Assembly: GCA_005885325.1 (NCBI GenBank)
Contig: VAYX01000030.1
Coordinates: forward strand, 1 to 17,424
DNA: 17,424 nucleotides
Reading direction: 5' to 3'
Origin: Actinomycetota bacterium
Lineage (GTDB): Bacteria; Actinomycetota; UBA4738; HRBIN12
Of the stretch, positions 13,186 to 17,424 are shown piece after piece. Every line of letters begins with the position of its first letter. Within the stretch, counting starts at the first letter, position 1. The notes under the pieces were generated by a model. The model worked only from the letters and a program-made list of their open reading frames with translations. It had not been told where the DNA came from and made no database searches. The position numbers were made by a program, and so were the translations under genes.

Positions 13186-14172
13186 TCAGGATCCGCTCCC
13201 CAGGTAGTCCAACGCATCCTGGAACGACGAAACCGGCACGAGGGCCATGCCGTCGCCCCCCACCGCTCTCGCGGCGGCGACGTCGCCTTGGGGAACCAGG
13301 AAGACCGACGCGCCGGCATGCTCGGCGGCGACGACCTTCTCCTCGATGCCGCCGATGGGATAGACCGTGCCGTCCAATCCGATCTGTCCCGTGCCGGCGA
13401 TGGTCCGGCCGCCCGTCAGATCGCCCGGGGTGAGGAGGTCGTACAGCCCGAGGGCCCACATCAGCCCCGCCGAAGGACCCCCGACATCCCCACTCTCGAT
13501 CCGCACCTCGAACGGGAAGTTCGAGATGAGCGACACCCCGACCAGGGGCTCATCTCGCCCGCCACAGGGCGCTCGGCGGAGGTCCACCCGGTGCTCCTCT
13601 CCGCCGGCCCTGATGTCGAACGTGAGCGTCGACCCCGACGGTGCGGATTCGATCAGCCTGCTGGCTTGGGCCGCCCCTCCGACGGCCTGGCCGTCGATCG
13701 CCTTGATGAGGTCACCTGGGTAGAGCACCCCGTCGGCCGCACAGCCGGCGACCACGCCCTCGACCAGGGCCCCGGGGCGGTGCTCCCTCGGGTAGCCGGT
13801 CAGATCCGACAGCGCCACGGAGGTCGCGTCGAGCTTGCTCTGGTCCATCTGCGAGATGGCCCGCTGGTGCTCTTCGGTCTTGGTCTCCCCCGGTGTGAAC
13901 AGGTCCGACCTGGGTACGACAGCCTGGTCGGGGTCGAGCCAGGCGAGGAGCGCACCGAGTGCCGTGAGCTGCCTGAACCGTACGGAAGTCATTACGAGCC
14001 GGCCGGACGATGCGTACTCGGGATGGCCGGTCACCTGGATGAGCGGCAGGACCTCCCGGGCAGGGCCGGGACCCAGCGAGTACAGCGGGAGCCAGACTGT
14101 GCCGGAGAGAACGAATGCGGTGACCAGCGCCAGGACGAGGCCGATCTTGACGAGGCGCTTCGCGGGCGGCAT
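13186..14172 (-). CDS. Membrane-anchored PDZ domain / Lon-type (S16) serine protease
   Basis: The 328-residue protein is of the Rv3194c type. A single membrane anchor (LVKIGLVLALVTAFVLSGTV) lies at about 7-27, so the rest is outside the cytoplasm. A PDZ domain covers about 120-200 (GALVEGVVAGCAADGVLYPG, DLIKAIDGQAV). The C-terminal Lon-like domain has the Ser-Lys dyad: S234 in GGPSAGLMWAL and K279 in GGIEEKVVAAEHAGA, with GTGQIGLDGTVYPIGGIEEK between, as in the Lon protease core. The ATG at 14172 has no ribosome site; TAGCAT lies eight bases upstream, pointing to a leaderless message. It is followed by UPF0182 on the same strand, and cleavage or quality control of that partner is a reasonable inference. 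Confidence 0.93.
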   Translation of the reverse strand: MPPAKRLVKIGLVLALVTAFVLSGTVWLPLYSLGPGPAREVLPLIQVTGHPEYASSGRLVMTSVRFRQLTALGALLAWLDPDQAVVPRSDLFTPGETKTEEHQRAISQMDQSKLDATSVALSDLTGYPREHRPGALVEGVVAGCAADGVLYPGDLIKAIDGQAVGGAAQASRLIESAPSGSTLTFDIRAGGEEHRVDLRRAPCGGRDEPLVGVSLISNFPFEVRIESGDVGGPSAGLMWALGLYDLLTPGDLTGGRTIAGTGQIGLDGTVYPIGGIEEKVVAAEHAGASVFLVPQGDVAAARAVGGDGMALVPVSSFQDALDYLGSGS

Positions 14173-14180
14173 CGGGTCCC

Positions 14181-14186
14181 ATGCTA
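14181..14186 (-). promoter_or_regulatory. Candidate -10 box (TAGCAT) of the PDZ/Lon gene, leaderless
   Basis: TAGCAT on the minus strand ends eight bases before the PDZ/Lon ATG, leaving no room for a normal leader. The same hexamer forms the -10 of the tRNA-fMet promoter. Confidence 0.5.
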
Positions 14187-14247
14187 CGGGCGCCGCATTC
14201 GCCCGATGGGGAACCGGAGGGCGTACGCTCTCGTCGGAAGGTCGTTG

Positions 14248-14607
14248 ATGAACCCCGTGGCCATCATCGGGATCGCCCTCGGCGTGGGCCTCATCGCCTA
14301 CGCGTTGTCGCTGCGCAGTGAGGACGATCCGCTCCTCGCCGAGCGCATCCGCCCTGATGCCAAGGCGGACCGGCGAGGGCGAGAGGACGAACCGCGAGCC
14401 GTGGGGTTCGGTCCCGGCGAGGAGATCCCCGGGGAGTCGTTCGTCTACGTGCCGGTGATCTCCACCCCGGCCACGCTTCGGACCCGGCTCATGGGCCTCG
14501 GAGGCCTGATCCTGCTGGTCGTGATGTCGGCAGCGACCCTGGCCCTGGCCGTCTACCAGGCCGGGCACGTCGTCAACCAGACCCTGGCCCGGTTCCTGGG
14601 CAAGTGA
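14248..14607 (+). CDS. Small membrane protein with two hydrophobic helices, 119 aa, unknown function
   Basis: The protein starts MNPVAIIGIALGVGLIAYAL, a membrane helix beginning at residue 2. It continues with about 60 charged, probably cytoplasmic residues (RSEDDPLLAERIRPDAKADR and onward), a conserved-looking SFVYVPVISTPATLRTRLMG, and a second helix at about 88-110 (GLGGLILLVVMSAATLALAV). GGAAGG six bases before the ATG at 14248 supports this start. It is divergent from the PDZ/Lon gene, and its stop is six bases from the stop of convergent mreB. No family is recognised. A type II single-span topology with a re-entrant tail is possible, but two spans fit better. Confidence 0.78.
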   Translation: MNPVAIIGIALGVGLIAYALSLRSEDDPLLAERIRPDAKADRRGREDEPRAVGFGPGEEIPGESFVYVPVISTPATLRTRLMGLGGLILLVVMSAATLALAVYQAGHVVNQTLARFLGK

Positions 14608-14613
14608 TCCGGT

Positions 14614-15621
14614 TCAGCGTCGCCTGACGAGCTGGAACGAGCTTCGATACTCGTCGAGGTGGTCCAGCATGGCCCCGGCTCCCAGGACGACCGTCTCGAG
14701 CGGGCGCTCGGTGAGGTGGACGGGGACCTCGCATTCCTGCGCGAGGAGCAGGTCCATCCCCCGAACGAGACCGCCCCCACCAGTCAGGAACATGCCGGTC
14801 TCCAGGACGTCGTGGGTCAGCTCCTGCGGAGCCTCGGCCAGGGTTTGGCGCGCCGCGTCGACGATGGCCTGAACCGGCTCGGCCATGGCCAGGCGGATCT
14901 CGTCCTCGGTGACCCGGACCTTCCTCGGCGCGCCGCTGGCGATCTCTCGCCCGCTCACCACGGCGACCATGCGGTCCGGCGTGGGGAACGCGGCCCCGAT
15001 GGCCACCTTCAACTCCTCGGCCGCCCGCTCCCCGATGGTCACGCCGTACCGCGTGCGGAAGTGATCGCGGATGGACGCGTCCATGTCGAACCCGCCGGTG
15101 CGGACGGAGCGGCCGCTCACGACGCCCCCCATGGACACCACGGCCATCTCCGTCGTCCCGCCCCCGACGTCGATGATGAGGTTGCCGACCGGCTCGTGGA
15201 TGGGCAGCCCGGCCCCGATCGCCGCCGCCAGGCCCTCCTCGACCAGCACGGGGTTGCGTCCGCCGGCGAACCGAACGGCCTCCCGGACGGCCCGGAGCTC
15301 GACGGGACTGCTCTCCGAGGAGACGGACACCACGACCCGCGGCTTGGGGAACTTCGGCACGCCGATCTTTCGGAGCACGATGGCGATCATCTGCTGTGTC
15401 ATGTCGAACTCGGTCATGACCCCGTGGCGGAGCGGCCGCACCACCGACCGGTTCCCCCTGGGACCGCCGAGCATCTGCCAGGCTTCGGCCCCCGCGAACT
15501 CGACCTTCCCCGTCGATCCGTTCAGGGCGATGACGGTCGGCTCGTTGAACACGATCCCCTCGCCCTGCCGGTAGACGAGCGTGTTGGCCGTCCCCAGGTC
15601 GATCGCGATCTCGCGGCCCAC
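14614..15621 (-). CDS. mreB: Rod-shape-determining actin homologue MreB
   Basis: MreB is a bacterial actin that forms membrane-bound filaments guiding side-wall peptidoglycan synthesis. The product (335 residues, normal for the family) opens with the phosphate-1 motif REIAIDLGTANT. It carries NEPTVIALN, the PKPRVVVSVSSESSPVELRA strand, the phosphate-2 motif LIIDVGGGTTEMAV with D151, and the adenosine-region TGGGGLVRGMDLLL near the end, followed by LETVVLGAGAML. The start is taken as the GTG at 15621, which shares one base with the moaE stop (TAGTG) and has GGGGAG just before it; any longer version would read into moaE. No mreC or mreD is adjacent. Many rod-shaped Actinomycetota lack MreB, so its presence says something about lineage. 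Confidence 0.94.
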   Translation of the reverse strand: MGREIAIDLGTANTLVYRQGEGIVFNEPTVIALNGSTGKVEFAGAEAWQMLGGPRGNRSVVRPLRHGVMTEFDMTQQMIAIVLRKIGVPKFPKPRVVVSVSSESSPVELRAVREAVRFAGGRNPVLVEEGLAAAIGAGLPIHEPVGNLIIDVGGGTTEMAVVSMGGVVSGRSVRTGGFDMDASIRDHFRTRYGVTIGERAAEELKVAIGAAFPTPDRMVAVVSGREIASGAPRKVRVTEDEIRLAMAEPVQAIVDAARQTLAEAPQELTHDVLETGMFLTGGGGLVRGMDLLLAQECEVPVHLTERPLETVVLGAGAMLDHLDEYRSSFQLVRRR

Positions 15622-16046
15622 TAGCTCCCCATCACCCAGTGGGACTCGCCCTTGGCGAGGTGCTCCTTCTTCCAGATGGGAACGTCCTCCTTCAGCCGTT
15701 CGATGCCGTACCGGCAGGCGTCGAACGCCTCGGCCCGATGGGGGGCCGAGCACGCGACGACGACCGAGGCCTCCCCGATGGCCAGGTCACCGGTTCGGTG
15801 CAGGAGTGCCACCTTGCGGACCGGCCACTTCTCGAGCATCTCCCCGGCGATCTCCTCCAGGCGCTTGGCCGCCAGTTCCTCCCACGCCTCGTACGTGAGA
15901 CCGGTGACTCCGCCTGCGGCGGAGTGGTCGCGGACCGTACCCACGAAGAGACACGTGCCGCCGGCAGCCGGATCGGTCACGAACGCCGCCGCTTCATCGG
16001 CCCCGATCGGCTCCGAGGTGATCCGGATCAACAGTCGGTCTGACAT
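15621..16046 (-). CDS. moaE: Molybdopterin synthase large subunit MoaE
   Basis: MoaE, with thiocarboxylated MoaD, inserts sulphur into precursor Z to make molybdopterin for the molybdenum cofactor, in the cytoplasm. The 141-residue product has the family motifs: GGTCLFVGTVRDHS, GLTYEAWEELAAKR, LLHRTGDLAIGEASVVVACS, the HRAEAFDACRYGIERLK segment and PIWKKE. The active-site lysines K119 and K126 fall at the same numbers as in the E. coli enzyme. The ATG at 16046 follows TAGAAT by six bases. moaD and other moa genes are not nearby. The gene overlaps mreB by one base, and translational coupling is likely although no shared function is known. Confidence 0.95.
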   Translation of the reverse strand: MSDRLLIRITSEPIGADEAAAFVTDPAAGGTCLFVGTVRDHSAAGGVTGLTYEAWEELAAKRLEEIAGEMLEKWPVRKVALLHRTGDLAIGEASVVVACSAPHRAEAFDACRYGIERLKEDVPIWKKEHLAKGESHWVMGS

Positions 16047-16052
16047 GGCCCC

Positions 16053-16058
16053 ATTCTA
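16053..16058 (-). promoter_or_regulatory. Candidate -10 box (TAGAAT) of moaE-mreB
   Basis: TAGAAT on the minus strand ends six bases before the moaE ATG. The GGGG between them might act as a poor ribosome site, but the spacing suits a leaderless start. Confidence 0.45.
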
Positions 16059-16106
16059 GGGAGGCACGGAACGACCTCCGGGGACGGCCCAACCGAAGGG
16101 CCCACC

Positions 16107-16112
16107 TACAAT
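16107..16112 (+). promoter_or_regulatory. Candidate -10 box (TACAAT) of the DUF2342 gene, leaderless
   Basis: TACAAT ends seven bases before the ATG at 16120. It overlaps an earlier in-frame ATG at 16111, which therefore is unlikely to be used. This is the best -10 match in the window. Confidence 0.55.
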
Positions 16113-16119
16113 GGTCGGC

Positions 16120-17298
16120 ATGGACGAACCGCGCGAGCCGCAGCCGAATCCGTTCGCATCTGGAGACGCGTGGGCGGATGCTCCCCTGCTCCGGGAGATC
16201 CAGCGCGTGCTGCTGTCCTCGACCGGGCCGGTGAACTGGGAGCTGGCCCGGCAGATCGGCGTCGCCTCGGCGTCGTGGGGCGGAGAGGACCCGGCACCCA
16301 CCGACGACGATCGACGGGCCTTCGAGGAAGCCGTCCGCCTGGCCGAGCTTAAGGTCCAAGCGTCCACGGGCCTGGAGCCCCCGCACGACATTCCCCGGGT
16401 CGACCCGGTTCGCCGGGGCCAGTGGGTCCAGGCCAACATCGATGGGCTGAAGGCCATCGTCGAGCCGGCCGCGTCGAAGCTCGCCGAGGCCGTGGAGCGG
16501 GCCCAGGGCGAGGCGGCACCCGCGGAGACGGGCGGGTTCGCCCAGCAGATGCTCCGACAGCTCTCCCCGCTCTTGCTCGGGGCCCAGGTCGGGTCCGTCC
16601 TCGGCTACCTCGCGCAACACGTCCTCGGCCAGTACGACATCGCCGTCCCTCGTTCGGACGCCCCGGCGCTCCTGTTCGTGGTTCCGAACATCGCCGCCTT
16701 CGAGCGGGACTGGAGCCTGCCGCCCACGGAGTTCCGAACCTGGGTGGCGCTCCACGAGGTCACGCACCGGTTCGAGTTCGCTCGACCGTGGGCCCTCGGA
16801 CGATTCCGCGCACTGCTCGAGGACTTCCTCTCCACCTTGGAGCTGGACATCACGGGCCTCCAAGCCCGCCTGGAGTCGCTCGACATGTCCGATCCCCAAG
16901 CCATGCAGGACATGCTCCAGAGCGAGGAGGGCCTGTTCGGCACGGTGCTCGACCAGGAGCAGCGGCTCAAGCTGGGGAGGATCCAGGCATTCATGGCCTC
17001 GGCCGAGGGCTACGGGGACCACGTGACACACGCGATCGGAAGGGAGTTGCTCTCCTCGTACGGCCGGATCGAGGAGGCGATGAAGCGTTATGTACTGGGA
17101 GAGGCGGACCTCGTGTTCGAGCGCCTGCTCGGCATCGAGATGAAGCGCGAGCAGTACCGGCTGGGCCGGGCTTTCTGCGACACGGTCTCAGAGGTGACCG
17201 ACGAGCAGACCCTGGCGCGGATGTGGGACTCGGCCGAATCGCTGCCCTCACTCCCCGAGCTGGAGGAACCCCGCCTCTGGCTGGCACGAACCGTCTGA
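16120..17298 (+). CDS. DUF2342 zinc-dependent metalloprotease (coenzyme F420 biosynthesis-associated family)
   Basis: The 392-residue protein belongs to the actinobacterial DUF2342 family, annotated as F420-associated and as zinc-dependent metalloproteases (Rv3195-like). The family's helical N-terminal part includes PVNWELARQIG and DPVRRGQWVQANIDGL. The membrane-proximal-looking segment LLLGAQVGSVLGYLAQHVLGQYDI lies at about 150-175. The active site is HEVTHRFEF with H212, E213 and H216. The likely third ligand is E296 in AEGYGDHV, followed by the helix of VLGEADLVFERLLGIEMKREQY. The start at 16120 is set by the TACAAT box; ATG 16111 would add three residues. Substrate and link to F420 are not established. 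It is divergent from moaE and closes with a hairpin. Confidence 0.93.
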   Translation: MDEPREPQPNPFASGDAWADAPLLREIQRVLLSSTGPVNWELARQIGVASASWGGEDPAPTDDDRRAFEEAVRLAELKVQASTGLEPPHDIPRVDPVRRGQWVQANIDGLKAIVEPAASKLAEAVERAQGEAAPAETGGFAQQMLRQLSPLLLGAQVGSVLGYLAQHVLGQYDIAVPRSDAPALLFVVPNIAAFERDWSLPPTEFRTWVALHEVTHRFEFARPWALGRFRALLEDFLSTLELDITGLQARLESLDMSDPQAMQDMLQSEEGLFGTVLDQEQRLKLGRIQAFMASAEGYGDHVTHAIGRELLSSYGRIEEAMKRYVLGEADLVFERLLGIEMKREQYRLGRAFCDTVSEVTDEQTLARMWDSAESLPSLPELEEPRLWLARTV

Positions 17299-17305
17299 TC
17301 GTTCT

Positions 17306-17335
17306 GGATGTCGCTTTCGTCACGAAGCGACATCC
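17306..17335 (+). terminator. Hairpin after the DUF2342 gene
   Basis: An 11-bp perfect stem (GGATGTCGCTT with AAGCGACATCC) around an 8-base loop starts eight bases after the stop codon. It lacks a T tract. Position and stability make it the likely transcript end. Confidence 0.72.
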
Positions 17336-17424
17336 CTAGGCGAGGCGCCTGGCTGAGCACCGGGGTCGCTGGGGCAGGTTGCCAATCTGGTTCGAGTTCA
17401 AGGCTGTCGGCGATGACGAACCGA
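17336..17424. other. Right-edge stretch with no assignable gene
   Basis: These 89 bases hold no feature I can support. A plus-strand frame from TTG at 17380 reads LPIWFEFKAVGDDEP to the edge and might be the start of a gene, but there is no convincing ribosome site. A GGTTCGAGTTC string resembles a tRNA T loop but lacks pairing arms. Confidence 0.3.

Noticed and set aside
14560..14607. Extension of the small membrane gene back to 12874 as one long plus-strand protein
   Set aside because: The frame upstream of 14248 is antisense to the PDZ/Lon gene and lacks a ribosome site; the ATG at 14248 has GGAAGG.
17341..17424. tRNA at the right edge (GGTTCGAGTTC)
   Set aside because: The T-loop-like string lacks complementary arms, and no anticodon or acceptor stem can be drawn.

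Overview
This GC-rich window looks like chromosomal DNA from a member of the Actinomycetota, probably an uncultured lineage. The pointers are a SigR/RsrA-type redox sigma and anti-sigma pair, a PIG-L deacetylase of the mycothiol-type superfamily, a UPF0182 membrane protein beside a PDZ/Lon-like protease, a DUF2342 (F420-associated) zinc metalloprotease, a DUF4242 protein, and several start codons that sit 6-8 nt after a TANNNT-like -10 box, as in leaderless actinobacterial transcripts. I see no phage, IS element, integrase or CRISPR array. Nearly all the DNA is coding, and genes often overlap or are a few bases apart.

Layout. Positions 1-2230 (minus strand): a truncated S51/glutamine-amidotransferase-like gene overlapping a PIG-L deacetylase, a hairpin, a 62-residue Cys/His protein, and an overlapping sigR-rsrA pair. 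Positions 2340-4376 (plus): ftsH, whose stop overlaps the stop of the convergent next gene. Positions 4373-5726 (minus): a GT2-like protein with a CysS-tail-like N terminus, preceded by a stand-alone cyclic-nucleotide-binding domain protein. Positions 5837-8274 (plus): a 54-residue membrane peptide and a zinc-ribbon/class III cyclase/AAA ATPase protein. Positions 8281-8562 (minus): a DUF4242 protein. Positions 8706-9529 (plus): a histone-H1-like lysine/arginine repeat gene containing three families of tandem repeats and an apparent frameshift, ending at a strong hairpin. Positions 9534-9607 (minus): initiator tRNA. Positions 9734-10195 (plus): methylglyoxal synthase. Positions 10221-14172 (minus): a large UPF0182 membrane protein behind a PDZ/Lon-like protease. 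Positions 14248-14607 (plus): a two-TM small protein. Positions 14614-16046 (minus): moaE and mreB, overlapping by one base. Positions 16120-17298 (plus): the DUF2342 metalloprotease and a closing hairpin.

How the genes may work together. The sigma/anti-sigma pair next to ftsH suggests a thiol-stress and protein-quality-control block. The cNMP-binding protein and the class III cyclase are divergent neighbours and could be a second-messenger sender and receiver. The UPF0182, PDZ/Lon and DUF2342 genes match a neighbourhood known from Mycobacterium tuberculosis (Rv3193c-Rv3194c-Rv3195), here with a small membrane gene, mreB and moaE inserted.

The features I would look at first are the frameshifted, repeat-expanded H1-like gene and its 35-bp repeats merging into the terminator; the GT2 protein with the aminoacyl-tRNA-synthetase-like N terminus; the initiator tRNA with a U1-G72 end and a promoter abutting its 5' end; and the recurring leaderless-promoter geometry. 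None of these is proven to be a new system from sequence alone.
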